Assembly (NCBI RefSeq): GCF_023375815.1
Contig: NZ_CP067412.1
Location: 3,286,001-3,350,000, forward strand
Length of the DNA: 64,000 nucleotides
Source: Pseudomonas sp. HS6
GTDB taxonomy: Bacteria > Pseudomonadota > Gammaproteobacteria > Pseudomonadales > Pseudomonadaceae
Direction of reading: 5' to 3'
Each line of letters starts with the position of its first letter. The first letter of the stretch is position 1. Under the pieces are notes generated by a model. It worked only from the letters and a program-made list of their open reading frames with translations, was not told where the DNA came from and ran no database searches. A program made the translations under genes and the position numbers. Positions 17,674 to 26,620 of this stretch are shown piece by piece.

Positions 17674-19278
17674 ATGCTGTCGTATCACCAAAAGAGTTTT
17701 CTGATCGTCGATGATTTCTCGGATTTCCGCAGTTCCGTACGCTCGATGTTGCGCGAGTTGGGCGTCAAGGATGTGGACACCGCCGACACCGGTGAGCAGG
17801 CGCTGAAAATGTGCGCGCAGAAGTCCTATCACTTCATCCTCCAGGACTTCCACCTCGGTGACGGCAAGAAAAACGGTCAGCAGGTGCTGGAAGACCTGAT
17901 GGTGGACAAGCTGATCAGTCACGAAGCGGTGTTTGTGATGGTCACCGCCGAGACCAGTCAGGCAATGGTGCTCAGTGCCCTGGAGCACGAGCCGGATGCG
18001 TACCTGACCAAGCCGTTCAACCGCATCGGCCTGGCCCAGCGTCTTGAACGTCTGGAGCAGCGCAAGACCCTGCTCAAACCGATTCTGCAAGCCCTCGACC
18101 GTGGCAAACCGGTCGAGGTGCTCAACGCCTGTATCGCCCTGTGCAAGCAGGACATCCGCTATTCGCCGTTGTGCCTGCGCTATCGCGCGGATGCCTTGCG
18201 CGACATGAATCAGAACGAAGCGCTGGAGCGGCTGTATGACAGCATCATCGCTGACCGGCCGTTGCCGTGGGCATTTGCCGGGCTGGGCAAGTTGTTGTTC
18301 AAGCGCGGTCAGATTGCCCAGGCCAAAGGCGTGTATGAAAAAGCCCTGAAGGTGTTCCCGATGATGCCGGCGCTGTACGACGGCATGGCGGATGTGTTGG
18401 TGGCCGAAGGTGATACCAAAGGCGCGCAACGGACACTGGAAGAGGCGATTCGCCTGTCGCCGCTGGCGGTGCGCCGACAGGCGCTACTCGGCAAACTGGC
18501 AATGGCCAACGAGGATTTCGACACGGCGTCGCGGGCCTATCGTCAGGCCGTGTCCCAAGGCGCGCAGTCGCGCTTCAAAGACCCGGAAAGCAATCTGGGC
18601 CTGGCCCATGCGCTGATCAGCAAGGGCAGCGAGAAGGGCCTCGACACCCGCACGCGGCTGGAGATCAACACCACCCTCAGTGCCGTGGCCAAGGAAAACC
18701 CGACCGACCCGGGCCTGCAGATTCGTGCGCGTCTGATGAAGGCCACCAGCCTGCTGCTCAACGACGCCGAAACCGCCGAGAAACTCACCGAGCAAGCGCT
18801 GATGCGCCTCGACGGCATGGAACAGTTCATGAGCCCCGAGGCCGCGCTGCTGGTCGCCAAGCAATTGCAGATGCTCGGTCAGGCCGAGGCGGGCACGTCG
18901 ATGCTCAAGAGCTGCGCGGAAATCTACGGCGATGACCCGACGGTGATGAAAGACATCGCCAAGCTCACCGACGACCCGACTATTCTCAGCTCCAGTAACG
19001 CGGCCGCCGACCTCAACCGTCAGGGCGTGCGCGTGTACAAGACCGGCAACCTGGTGGAGGCCCGCGAAGTCTTCCGCAAGGCGCTGAAGATGCAACCGAA
19101 GAACATCAGTATTGCACTGAACATGGCGCAATCGCTGCTGCACGGCACCGACACCAATGTGCCGTCGGCGGAGCTGGAAGAATGTCGGGCCTGCCTGAAA
19201 ATGGTCGGCCTGATGCCCGACACCGACGCGCGTTATCCGCGTTATCAGAAGCTGAAAAGCAAGGCGTTTGGCGAATGA
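17674..19278 (+). CDS. response regulator with C-terminal TPR domain
   Basis: A 534-residue protein without a DNA-binding domain. Residues 1-125 are a CheY-like receiver with Asp13-Asp14, phospho-acceptor Asp58 (LQDFHLGDG), Thr91 and Lys113 (LTKPFNR). From about 200 to 530 there are helical TPR-like repeats (for example ALYDGMADVLVAEGDTKGA and GVRVYKTGNLVEAREVFRKA), which would act by protein contacts. ATG 17674 (MLSYHQKSFLIVDD) is chosen because the receiver begins there; the upstream extension has no family support. It overlaps the kinase gene by ATGA, so the pair is translationally coupled. Confidence 0.9.
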   Translation: MLSYHQKSFLIVDDFSDFRSSVRSMLRELGVKDVDTADTGEQALKMCAQKSYHFILQDFHLGDGKKNGQQVLEDLMVDKLISHEAVFVMVTAETSQAMVLSALEHEPDAYLTKPFNRIGLAQRLERLEQRKTLLKPILQALDRGKPVEVLNACIALCKQDIRYSPLCLRYRADALRDMNQNEALERLYDSIIADRPLPWAFAGLGKLLFKRGQIAQAKGVYEKALKVFPMMPALYDGMADVLVAEGDTKGAQRTLEEAIRLSPLAVRRQALLGKLAMANEDFDTASRAYRQAVSQGAQSRFKDPESNLGLAHALISKGSEKGLDTRTRLEINTTLSAVAKENPTDPGLQIRARLMKATSLLLNDAETAEKLTEQALMRLDGMEQFMSPEAALLVAKQLQMLGQAEAGTSMLKSCAEIYGDDPTVMKDIAKLTDDPTILSSSNAAADLNRQGVRVYKTGNLVEAREVFRKALKMQPKNISIALNMAQSLLHGTDTNVPSAELEECRACLKMVGLMPDTDARYPRYQKLKSKAFGE

Positions 19279-19967
19279 ACCAAGACGAGCAGGCACTGGA
19301 TTTTTCCACGGTGATTGCCTCCACCGTGCACGACATGAAGAACTCTCTGGCGATGCTGATGCAGGCCCACAGCCAATGGCTGGCGCGTCTGCCCGAGGCC
19401 CAGCGCAAGGTGCCGGAGCAGGGCGTGATCGACTTCGAGTTCGCCCACCTCAACGGCATGCTGGTTCAGTTGCTGGGGCTGTACAAGCTCGGGGTCAACC
19501 AGATGCCGTTGCAGCCGGCTTACCACGATCTGGACGATTTCATCGAGGCGCAACTGGCGGCTCATCAAGAGGTTTTCGCCAGTCGTGGAATCATTGCGAC
19601 TTACGAAGTCGACCCGCTCAGTCCCCTGGGTTTCTTCGACCGTGAACTGATCGCCTCGGTGCTGGGCAACTGCATCAACAACGCAATCCGCTACGCCCGC
19701 GAATCGCTGCTGATCACCGTCAGTGACGAGGCCGGGCAACTGGTGTTGAGCATCAACGACGACGGCGACGGTTACCCGGTCGAGATGCTCGAGCGCCAGG
19801 CCGACTATGTGCAGGGCATCAATCACAGCAGCGGCAGTACCGGCCTCGGTCTGTACTTCGCCGGGCGCATAGCGGCGCTGCATCAGCGCAACGGTGTCGG
19901 CGGTCGGACCGAGATCCGCAATGGCGGGCCACTGGGCGGCGGCGTGTTCAGTATTTACCTGCCCTGA
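19275..19967 (+). CDS. small soluble sensor histidine kinase
   Basis: A 230-residue kinase with no membrane segment or sensor domain. The dimerisation helix carries His19 in STVHDMKNSLAML; the ATPase domain follows with N box Asn136 (NCINNAIRYA), DDGDG at 162-166 and the GSTGLGL loop at 187-193. ATG 19275 overlaps the stop of the response regulator/TPR gene (ATGA), so the two are partners. Because there is no sensor, input may come through other proteins, possibly the TPR repeats of its partner. No family name can be given. Confidence 0.9.
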   Translation: MNQDEQALDFSTVIASTVHDMKNSLAMLMQAHSQWLARLPEAQRKVPEQGVIDFEFAHLNGMLVQLLGLYKLGVNQMPLQPAYHDLDDFIEAQLAAHQEVFASRGIIATYEVDPLSPLGFFDRELIASVLGNCINNAIRYARESLLITVSDEAGQLVLSINDDGDGYPVEMLERQADYVQGINHSSGSTGLGLYFAGRIAALHQRNGVGGRTEIRNGGPLGGGVFSIYLP

Positions 19968-20084
19968 ATCACGGGTTCATCGACTCGAAGTCTTTTTGTT
20001 GGCCGCTGCTTGATATTCCGAACAGCTGAAGCCTATTTTGTCCGGGTCGCCGTTCGCGGCTCGCACAATAACAAGGATTGCGTC

Positions 20085-21428
20085 ATGACAACCGATGGCC
20101 AGCGTTCACTCGCGCAGCGATTGACGGGCATTGATGAGATTGAATGTGTCACGCCGGATTTGAACGGCGTACCACGAGGCAAGGTAATGACCGCCGAGGG
20201 TTTCCTCGAAGGGCGGCGTTTGCAGATGGCCCGGGGGGTGCTGCTGCAATGCATCATGGGGGGCTATCCCGCTGCGCGGTTCTACGGCAGCGATGACGGC
20301 GATCTGGCGCTGGTGGCCGATCCTGCGCAGATCCATCCTCTGCCGTGGAGTCAGGAGCCGCGTGCCCTGGCGATCTGCGATGCCGACGAGCTGACCGGCG
20401 AAAGCTCCAACCTGTCGACCCGTGGCCAGCTCAAGAAAGTCATTGCCCGCTACGCAGCCCTCGGCCTGGCGCCGGTGGTGGCGACTGAACTCGAATTCTT
20501 TGTGTTCGCTCCGAACACTGATCCGACTCAACCGTTCCAGCCGCCAGTCGGTCTCGACGGTCGTCGCGAAGATGGCCATTCGGCGTTCAGCGTCAGTTCC
20601 AACAACGGTCTGCGGCCGTTCTTCAGTGAAGTCTACAAATGCATGGCGGCCCTGGGTCTGCCGCGCGATACCTTCATGCACGAAATGGGCGTCAGCCAGT
20701 TCGAGATCAACCTGCTGCACGGTGATCCGCTGTTGCTGGCCGACCAGACCTTCCTGTTCAAGCACCTGCTCAAGGAAGTCGCGCTCAAGCATGGCCTGAC
20801 CGTGGTCTGCATGGCCAAGCCGCTGGCGCACACACCGGGCAGTTCGATGCACATTCACCAGAGCATCGTCGAGATCGGCAGCGGCAAGAATGTGTTCAGC
20901 GATGGAAACGGTCAGCCGACTGCGACGTTCCGCCATTTCATCGGCGGGCAGCAGGCAGGCATGGCCGATTTCACCGCGTTGTTTGCACCGAACGTCAATT
21001 CCTACCAGCGTCTGTGCCATCCGTTTGCGTCGCCGAACAATGCCTGCTGGTCCCACGACAACCGCGCTGCGGGCTTGCGGATTCCGGCCAGTTCGCCGGT
21101 CGCCCGCCGGGTCGAGAACCGTTTGCCGGGCGCCGATGCCAACCCTTACCTGGCGATTGCCGCGAGTCTGGCGGCCGGTCTGCACGGTATCGAACATGAG
21201 CTGGAGCCGAGTGCGCCGATCCAGGGTGAATTCGAAGTGCCGGACAATCTTTCGCTGCCGTGTACTTTGCACGCCGCGCTCGAGCGTCTGAAACGCAGCC
21301 AGTTGGCCAAGGAACTGTTCGGCAAGGAGTTCATCGAAGGCTACATCGCTTCGAAAACCATGGAGTTGACCAGTTTTTACGATGAAATCACTCCCTGGGA
21401 ACGGCGTGTTCTAGCTGCCCAGGCCTGA
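20085..21428 (+). CDS. glutamine synthetase family protein, gamma-glutamylpolyamine synthetase type
   Basis: A 447-residue class I glutamine synthetase homologue of the PuuA/PauA type, which joins glutamate to putrescine or other amines with ATP for polyamine breakdown. Visible motifs: DLNGVPRGKVM near the N terminus, the metal-binding ATELEFFVF (about 135), GVSQFEINLLHGDPLLLAD, and HIHQS (ATP/glutamate site). The loop for adenylylation of true GlnA is not evident. ATG 20085 follows ACAAGGA. The next gene is an MFS transporter 68 bases on. Substrate is inferred from the subfamily only. Confidence 0.85.
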   Translation: MTTDGQRSLAQRLTGIDEIECVTPDLNGVPRGKVMTAEGFLEGRRLQMARGVLLQCIMGGYPAARFYGSDDGDLALVADPAQIHPLPWSQEPRALAICDADELTGESSNLSTRGQLKKVIARYAALGLAPVVATELEFFVFAPNTDPTQPFQPPVGLDGRREDGHSAFSVSSNNGLRPFFSEVYKCMAALGLPRDTFMHEMGVSQFEINLLHGDPLLLADQTFLFKHLLKEVALKHGLTVVCMAKPLAHTPGSSMHIHQSIVEIGSGKNVFSDGNGQPTATFRHFIGGQQAGMADFTALFAPNVNSYQRLCHPFASPNNACWSHDNRAAGLRIPASSPVARRVENRLPGADANPYLAIAASLAAGLHGIEHELEPSAPIQGEFEVPDNLSLPCTLHAALERLKRSQLAKELFGKEFIEGYIASKTMELTSFYDEITPWERRVLAAQA

Positions 21429-21496
21429 CGAACTGTCGCCATCGGGCTATCGTTTGATAGCCCGATACTCACCGCAAGGAGCCGCTCGGAACGCCG

Positions 21497-22855
21497 ATGC
21501 GCCAAATCTGGAAATCCTTTCGAGCGCTGTATTTCGCCTCGCTGATGATGTTGATCGGCTCGGGCCTTCTTTCTACTTATCTGGCCTTGCGTCTGGCGGC
21601 CGACCATGTCGACGGACTGTGGGTCGGTGCGTTGATGGCGGCCAACTATTTCGGTCTGGTGCTGGGCGGCAAGATCGGTCACCGATTGATTGCCCGGGTC
21701 GGGCATATCCGTGCCTATTCGGCGTGTGCCGGGATCGTCGGCGCGGCAGTACTCGGTCATGGTCTGGTGGACTGGCTGCCGGCCTGGCTGGTGCTGCGGA
21801 CCATCGTTGGTCTCGGCATGATGTGCCAATACATGGTAATCGAGAGCTGGCTGAACGAGCAGGCTGACGCCAATCAGCGCGGCGTGGTGTTTAGCGGCTA
21901 CATGATTGCCTCGTATCTGGGGCTGGTGCTCGGGCAGCTGATTCTGGTCATGCACCCGGGGCTGGGGCTGGAACTGCTGATGCTGGTCGCCCTGTGTTTC
22001 GCGTTGTGCCTGGTGCCCGTGGCACTGACCCGACGGATTCACCCGGCGCCTTTGCATCCGGCGCCGATGGAGCCGCGCTTCTTCATCAAGCGAGTACCGC
22101 AGTCATTGAGTACGGTGCTCGGTGCCGGTTTGATCATCGGTTCGTTTTACGGTCTGGCACCGCTCTATGCATCGCAGCAAGGGTTGTCCACCGAGCAGGT
22201 CGGTTTGTTCATGGGTACCTGCATCTTCGCCGGGCTGTTGGTGCAATGGCCGCTGGGCTGGCTCTCGGATCGCTATGATCGGGCCTTGCTGATCCGTTGC
22301 TTCGCCGGTTTTCTGGCCGTGGCTGCCTTGCCGCTGGCGATCCTGCCGCAAGTGCCGCTGGAGATCCTGTTTGGCGTCGGCTTCCTGTGCTCGCTGGTGC
22401 AGTTCTGTCTATACCCGCTGGCGGTTGCGTTCTCCAACGACCATGTCGAAGGCGATCGGCGTGTGTCGTTGACGGCGATGCTGCTGGTGACCTACGGGGT
22501 TGGCGCCAGCATCGGGCCGTTGTTGGCCGGTGTGTTGATGAAAATGTTCGGCAGCCAGAGCCTGTATGCGTTTTTCAGCTTCTTCGCGCTGGTGCTGGTG
22601 TGGCGCATCCGGCCGAAAGCCGTGACCAATCTGCATCAGGTCGACGACGCGCCGCTGCATCACGTGGCGATGCCGGACAGCATGTCCAGTTCGCCGCTGG
22701 TGGCGGCACTCGATCCGCGAGTCGATGAGCAGGTGGTGCAGGAGCAGATGCAGAATAACGTTGCGCCTGAGCCCGCCGTTGAGCCCGAATCACCTGTGGA
22801 GCCTGAGAGCGGCAACGACAATCCAGCGCCGGACATCAGCGGCGCCAGGCCTTGA
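21497..22855 (+). CDS. MFS transporter, YcaD-like
   Basis: A 452-residue inner-membrane transporter with 12 predicted helices, the MFS loop GKIGHRLIARVG after helix 2 and a second-half loop GWLSDRYDRALL. The first 385 residues resemble the YcaD subfamily of Proteobacteria. The last 65 residues are an unusual acidic, proline- and glutamate-rich tail (PEPAVEPESPVEPES) predicted to be disordered in the cytoplasm. CAAGGAG lies before the ATG. It follows the PuuA-like gene in the same direction; substrate unknown. Confidence 0.85.
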   Translation: MRQIWKSFRALYFASLMMLIGSGLLSTYLALRLAADHVDGLWVGALMAANYFGLVLGGKIGHRLIARVGHIRAYSACAGIVGAAVLGHGLVDWLPAWLVLRTIVGLGMMCQYMVIESWLNEQADANQRGVVFSGYMIASYLGLVLGQLILVMHPGLGLELLMLVALCFALCLVPVALTRRIHPAPLHPAPMEPRFFIKRVPQSLSTVLGAGLIIGSFYGLAPLYASQQGLSTEQVGLFMGTCIFAGLLVQWPLGWLSDRYDRALLIRCFAGFLAVAALPLAILPQVPLEILFGVGFLCSLVQFCLYPLAVAFSNDHVEGDRRVSLTAMLLVTYGVGASIGPLLAGVLMKMFGSQSLYAFFSFFALVLVWRIRPKAVTNLHQVDDAPLHHVAMPDSMSSSPLVAALDPRVDEQVVQEQMQNNVAPEPAVEPESPVEPESGNDNPAPDISGARP

Positions 22856-22880
22856 TCCTGAAAAAACACCGGGCATAAAA

Positions 22881-22915
22881 AAACGGGCAGTCACCGCAAG
22901 GGGCTGCCCGTTTTT
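22881..22915. terminator. bidirectional terminator between the MFS gene and flgZ
   Basis: Stem AAACGGGCAG/CTGCCCGTTT (22881-22890 with 22904-22913) with A runs on one side and T runs on the other, serving both convergent genes. Confidence 0.9.
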
Positions 22916-22929
22916 CATGGCGCTACCAA

Positions 22930-23664
22930 TCAGAGATCGTCTTTGTCGAAACGCCGTGCTTCACGTTGCAGCTGATAGACGAAACGCTCGACGTTACGCG
23001 CTGCCGGGCCGCTGATGTTGTGAAAGCGCAGGCCGGCGAAGGTGATGTTGAGCTTTTCTTCGAAGTGCAGGTAGCGCAGTTCGACCGATACCGGTTGATT
23101 GCCAAACAGCGGTGCGGCAGCGAGGCGGTCATAGACTTCGCCCAGTTGCAGGCGGTCGGTGATGTTGCCTTCAAAGCGCAACTTGCAACCCGTGGCCGAG
23201 ATGTCCAGCAATTTGCCGTCCAGCGGCGACTTGAGCTTTTCGCCGCCGAGCACGACGCTGACCAGGTCGGTCAGTTTCAGTGCGGCGCGGAAGGCGTTGC
23301 GGCGCTGGTGATAAACCACTTCGGTCGGTAAGTCACCGGTGTAGAAACGGTCGCCGTCGGAGTCTTTGATGGTCAGCGTCCCTGTACATTCCCAGGCAAT
23401 GCGGACGCCATCATGAAAACCCTCGACCTTGAACGGTTCGCCTGCTTCCAGAAAACGTTCACCGTCGCGCGGGATCATCTCATCGAGCTTGATCGAACCG
23501 TTTTCGCGATCCACTTCAATCAGGTAGCTCTGGAAGCGCTGGCTGCGCTCGTGGAACGTGATGATCAGCGGATCATGGCTCTCTTGCAGCTGGCGCAGAT
23601 TGCTGGAGATCTCCAGGGGCGTGGTGAGCACCTTTGGGGGCTGCGGAGCGTCATCATTGGACAC
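22930..23664 (-). CDS. flgZ: flagellar brake protein FlgZ/YcgR (PilZ domain)
   Basis: Binds cyclic di-GMP and slows the flagellar motor. The 244-residue protein has an N-terminal YcgR domain (about 15-105) and a C-terminal PilZ domain (about 115-235). The c-di-GMP motifs are intact: RRNAFR (RxxxR) and DISATGC (DxSxxG). ATG 23664 is in the flgM-flgN-flgZ order known from P. aeruginosa; 95 bases separate it from flgN. A bidirectional terminator follows. Confidence 0.95.
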   Translation of the reverse strand: MSNDDAPQPPKVLTTPLEISSNLRQLQESHDPLIITFHERSQRFQSYLIEVDRENGSIKLDEMIPRDGERFLEAGEPFKVEGFHDGVRIAWECTGTLTIKDSDGDRFYTGDLPTEVVYHQRRNAFRAALKLTDLVSVVLGGEKLKSPLDGKLLDISATGCKLRFEGNITDRLQLGEVYDRLAAAPLFGNQPVSVELRYLHFEEKLNITFAGLRFHNISGPAARNVERFVYQLQREARRFDKDDL

Positions 23665-23759
23665 GTTAAATCAATCTCCAGACAAAATTTGACTACGGCT
23701 GGCCAGTATTTTGCCAGCATGTATCGCGCGTTGATAGGGCGCAAGCATAGAAGAAAGAA

Positions 23760-24227
23760 TCACGCTTGACTGAGCGCGCGTGGTTTCTGCAGTTTGGAGA
23801 AGGTGCCACTGGCGTCATAGAGCGCGGGTGGCTCGCCGCCGGTGAGGATTTTCAGCTGGTTGGCCGTGGCGGCCTGCTGTATCACAATCGACTGGCCATT
23901 CTTGACGTTGGCCGCCTGACACTGGGCGATCAGGTCGGTCAGAACGTCGCTCTGACTCAGCAACTGCTCGCCGATGCTCGACTGGCTGGCGAGTTGCTCC
24001 AGGCCTTTACGGTCGAGTGAGAGATTGAGGCTGGCGAGGATTTCGCTGCGTTTGCGGCCATGCTGTTCGAGCAGAATGATCAATGCCTGTTTGCGCGCCA
24101 GAATTTCTTCCAGTAGTGGCATGTCGCGACCATGCAAGGCGAGAGACTCGGATTGCAGTAACTCCAGCAATTGTTGAGCTGGAGCAAAGTCGTCGGTGAT
24201 CAGTTGCAATAAAGTAGTGTCGTGCAT
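23760..24227 (-). CDS. flgN: flagellar export chaperone FlgN
   Basis: Cytoplasmic chaperone for the hook-filament junction proteins FlgK and FlgL. 155 residues, all helical, with the family pattern of N-terminal LLELLQSESLALHGRDMPLL and a long coiled region, and a less ordered C terminus that binds substrates. It lies 48 bases after flgM, whose sigma-28 promoter should drive both genes. Confidence 0.93.
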   Translation of the reverse strand: MHDTTLLQLITDDFAPAQQLLELLQSESLALHGRDMPLLEEILARKQALIILLEQHGRKRSEILASLNLSLDRKGLEQLASQSSIGEQLLSQSDVLTDLIAQCQAANVKNGQSIVIQQAATANQLKILTGGEPPALYDASGTFSKLQKPRALSQA

Positions 24228-24275
24228 GGCTGGCCTTGGGTTTTAAGCGTCCAAAAGCCTGGCGCTGACCGAGGC

Positions 24276-24602
24276 CTAGCGCTGGGCTTCGAAGTTGAGC
24301 AGTTTGCTGGCTACACGGTTGCTGTCGACTTTATAGCTGCCATCGGCAATCGCTGCTTTCAACTCGGCCACACGGGCTTTATCGACGGCAGGCTGATCGC
24401 GCAGCTTGTCAGTGACCTTCTGCAACTGTTGAGCCTCATTGCTGAGGTGTACCGATTCCCCGCTTTTTGCGGTACTGGCCTGTTCGGCCGGGGTATTCAG
24501 CGGCGCGGAAGTGCCGGTTTCGGCGGTTTCCTTAGGCGTGCTGGTACGTGTACTGCCCGTAAGTGACGAGGAGCTGTTCAAACGGCTGAAATCGATGACC
24601 AT
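24276..24602 (-). CDS. flgM: anti-sigma-28 factor FlgM
   Basis: Binds and inhibits FliA until the hook is complete, then is exported. 108 residues: a disordered Ser/Thr-rich N-terminal half carrying the export signal (MVIDFSRLN) and a C-terminal sigma-binding half ([11 protein letters not shown] and [19 protein letters not shown]). A near-perfect sigma-28 promoter lies 36 bases upstream, giving the usual negative feedback loop. Confidence 0.95.
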   Translation of the reverse strand: MVIDFSRLNSSSSLTGSTRTSTPKETAETGTSAPLNTPAEQASTAKSGESVHLSNEAQQLQKVTDKLRDQPAVDKARVAELKAAIADGSYKVDSNRVASKLLNFEAQR

Positions 24603-24637
24603 GTTAAAAACCTCTGGGAATTTGGACGCTTGCCATG

Positions 24638-24664
24638 TTCTCGGCCATCCCCTGGAAAACTTTA
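24638..24664 (-). promoter_or_regulatory. sigma-28 (FliA) promoter of flgM-flgN
   Basis: On the minus strand TAAAGTTT (24664-24657), exactly 11 bp, then GCCGAGAA (24645-24638). The -35 is identical to consensus and the -10 differs at one base from GCCGATAA. Confidence 0.88.
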
Positions 24665-24796
24665 GGCTCTTTTACCAATGAGCCTGCATGCGCCGCGCAA
24701 GTCCTGCTGCGGCACAGTTTAGGGAACAGCTCAGGTTGGCGCCAGTTTTCTGCGCGATCACTCACGAGGCTTTCCTGTCTTCGCTCCAATCGTTGC

Positions 24797-25558
24797 TCAC
24801 ATTGCCACTTCCACCTGGCCCGGCGCCATGACCTGCGCCTTGATGACCCGTTGGGAATTGAGGTTTTTCACTCGAATCTGTTCTTTCAGGCCGCCGTTGG
24901 ACAGGGCCTCTCCCGGCATGCGCACAGCGAGTGTGCCGCTGCGGGCGGTAATCACCACTTGATCCCCTTTGCGAACGACTTCCGCCTGTTCCAGATGCAC
25001 GAGGGTAATCACTTGGTCGGCGACCGTTGGTCGGGTCAATTTTTGCCCGATGGCTTCATCTACCGACGTCAGGAAACCCTGGTTGATCAGGCTGACATCC
25101 TGCTCGCGCAGGGTCACATCCTGAGGCTCGATGATGCCGGCGCGTTTGAGCGGACGAGTGGTGGTCACGACCGGGCGAAACAGGCGGACTTGAGCGGGTA
25201 CGAACACGGTCCAGGGGGAGGCGCCTTCGCAGCGAACCTTGACGGTCACACGGCCCAGAGGACGTGCCGGGCTCTCCAGCGAAGCTGTCAATTCCTTGTC
25301 GCACATAGGCATGCGCATGCGAGGATCGAGCTGCTTGACCTCGATTTCATAACGCCCTTCCGTTTGACTGGTAGCCAGATAGTCTTCTACGGTGAATTCA
25401 AGAAAGCCCTGAGTGACGCCGATAAGCATGTCAGGCAAGGTAACCGCATCAGCAATGGCAGGGCTGCCCGCGAAAAACAGGCAAGCGGCGGACACCGCGC
25501 AAAGTCCTCTGCGAAGGGGGGATGTCAGGCGTCGGAAAAATGTCGTTTGAGTGTTCAT
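24797..25558 (-). CDS. flgA: flagellar basal body P-ring chaperone FlgA
   Basis: Periplasmic chaperone for assembly of the P ring (FlgI). From ATG 25558 it has 253 residues with a signal peptide (RRGLCAVSAACLFFAGSPAIADA), an N-terminal domain (about 40-125) and a C-terminal SAF domain (about 125-250, RPLKRAGIIEPQDVTLRE). The open frame runs further upstream, but homologues begin near MNTQ. No Shine-Dalgarno sequence is visible, and a sigma-54-type promoter lies so close that the transcript would be almost leaderless. It is divergent from cheV. Confidence 0.93.
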   Translation of the reverse strand: MNTQTTFFRRLTSPLRRGLCAVSAACLFFAGSPAIADAVTLPDMLIGVTQGFLEFTVEDYLATSQTEGRYEIEVKQLDPRMRMPMCDKELTASLESPARPLGRVTVKVRCEGASPWTVFVPAQVRLFRPVVTTTRPLKRAGIIEPQDVTLREQDVSLINQGFLTSVDEAIGQKLTRPTVADQVITLVHLEQAEVVRKGDQVVITARSGTLAVRMPGEALSNGGLKEQIRVKNLNSQRVIKAQVMAPGQVEVAM

Positions 25559-25570
25559 AAGAGTTAAAAA

Positions 25571-25585
25571 GCAAGCGCCGTGCCG
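25571..25585 (-). promoter_or_regulatory. sigma-54 promoter of flgA
   Basis: On the minus strand CGGCACG-GCGC-TTGCT matches TGGCACG-N4-TTGCW with one mismatch and has the correct GG-N10-GC spacing. The -12 GC (25572-25571) lies only 13 bases before the flgA ATG, so transcription would start at or next to the start codon. Confidence 0.6.
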
Positions 25586-25640
25586 TTTAGCAATGAATGT
25601 GCGTCGCAACAACACTTGGCGTTGGTGTAGGAGTCTGGGC

Positions 25641-26573
25641 ATGGCTGGTGTAATGGATTCGGTGAACCAGCGCACGCAACTGGTAGGGCAGAATCGCCTG
25701 GAGCTGTTGTTGTTCCGTCTCGACGGCCAGCAGCTCTACGGGATCAACGTGTTCAAGGTTCGGGAAGTGCTGCAGTGCCCGCAACTGACGCTGATGCCCA
25801 AGTCCAGTCCTGTCGTGTGCGGGGTGGCGAATATCCGGGGGGCGACCATTCCGATCCTTGATCTGGCAATGGCGACCGGTTCCGGGGCGTTGAAAGACAA
25901 GAACAGTCCGTTCGTGATCATCACGGAATACAACACCAAGACCCAGGGTTTCCTGGTGCGCTCGGTGGAACGTATCGTCAACATGAACTGGGAAGAGATC
26001 CATCCGCCACCCAAGGGGACCGGTCGGGATCATTACCTGACCGCTGTGACTCGGGTGGACAATCAGTTAGTCGAAATCATCGACGTCGAAAAGGTGCTGG
26101 CGGAAGTCGCACCAACACCGGAAGCGATTTCGGTCGGCGTGGTGGATGTCGAGACCCAGAGCAAGGCGCTGTCTCTGCGGGTGCTGACGGTCGATGACTC
26201 GTCGGTGGCGCGCAAGCAGGTGACGCGTTGCCTGCAGACGGTCGGCGTTGAAGTGGTGGCGCTGAACGACGGCAAGCAGGCGCTGGATTACCTGCGCAAG
26301 CTGGTCGATGAGGGCAAGAAGCCGGAAGAAGAGTTCCTGATGATGATCTCCGACATCGAGATGCCGGAGATGGACGGGTACACCCTGACGGCCGAAATCC
26401 GCAGCGACCCTCGCATGCAAAAGCTTCATATCATCCTGCATACTTCGTTGTCGGGTGTGTTCAACCAGGCGATGGTCAAGAAGGTCGGTGCCGATGACTT
26501 CCTGGCCAAATTCCGTCCTGATGACCTGGCATCCCGGGTAGTCGACCGGATCAAAGCAGCAGATATCAGCTAG
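25641..26573 (+). CDS. cheV: chemotaxis protein CheV
   Basis: Coupling protein that links chemoreceptors to CheA and can be phosphorylated. 310 residues: a CheW-like domain (about 10-160, LLLFRLDGQQLYGINVFKVREV) and a CheY-like receiver (about 185-305) with the phospho-acceptor Asp in MISDIEMPEMDG and Lys in FLAKFRP. ATG 25641 follows TAGGAG with good spacing; an in-frame ATG four codons later is possible. cheR starts 47 bases downstream, a cheVR unit as in P. aeruginosa. Confidence 0.95.
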   Translation: MAGVMDSVNQRTQLVGQNRLELLLFRLDGQQLYGINVFKVREVLQCPQLTLMPKSSPVVCGVANIRGATIPILDLAMATGSGALKDKNSPFVIITEYNTKTQGFLVRSVERIVNMNWEEIHPPPKGTGRDHYLTAVTRVDNQLVEIIDVEKVLAEVAPTPEAISVGVVDVETQSKALSLRVLTVDDSSVARKQVTRCLQTVGVEVVALNDGKQALDYLRKLVDEGKKPEEEFLMMISDIEMPEMDGYTLTAEIRSDPRMQKLHIILHTSLSGVFNQAMVKKVGADDFLAKFRPDDLASRVVDRIKAADIS

Positions 26574-26620
26574 GGACTTTCCGTCCCTGGCGGTCAACAC
26601 GATTTAAGAGGCGGCATCAT

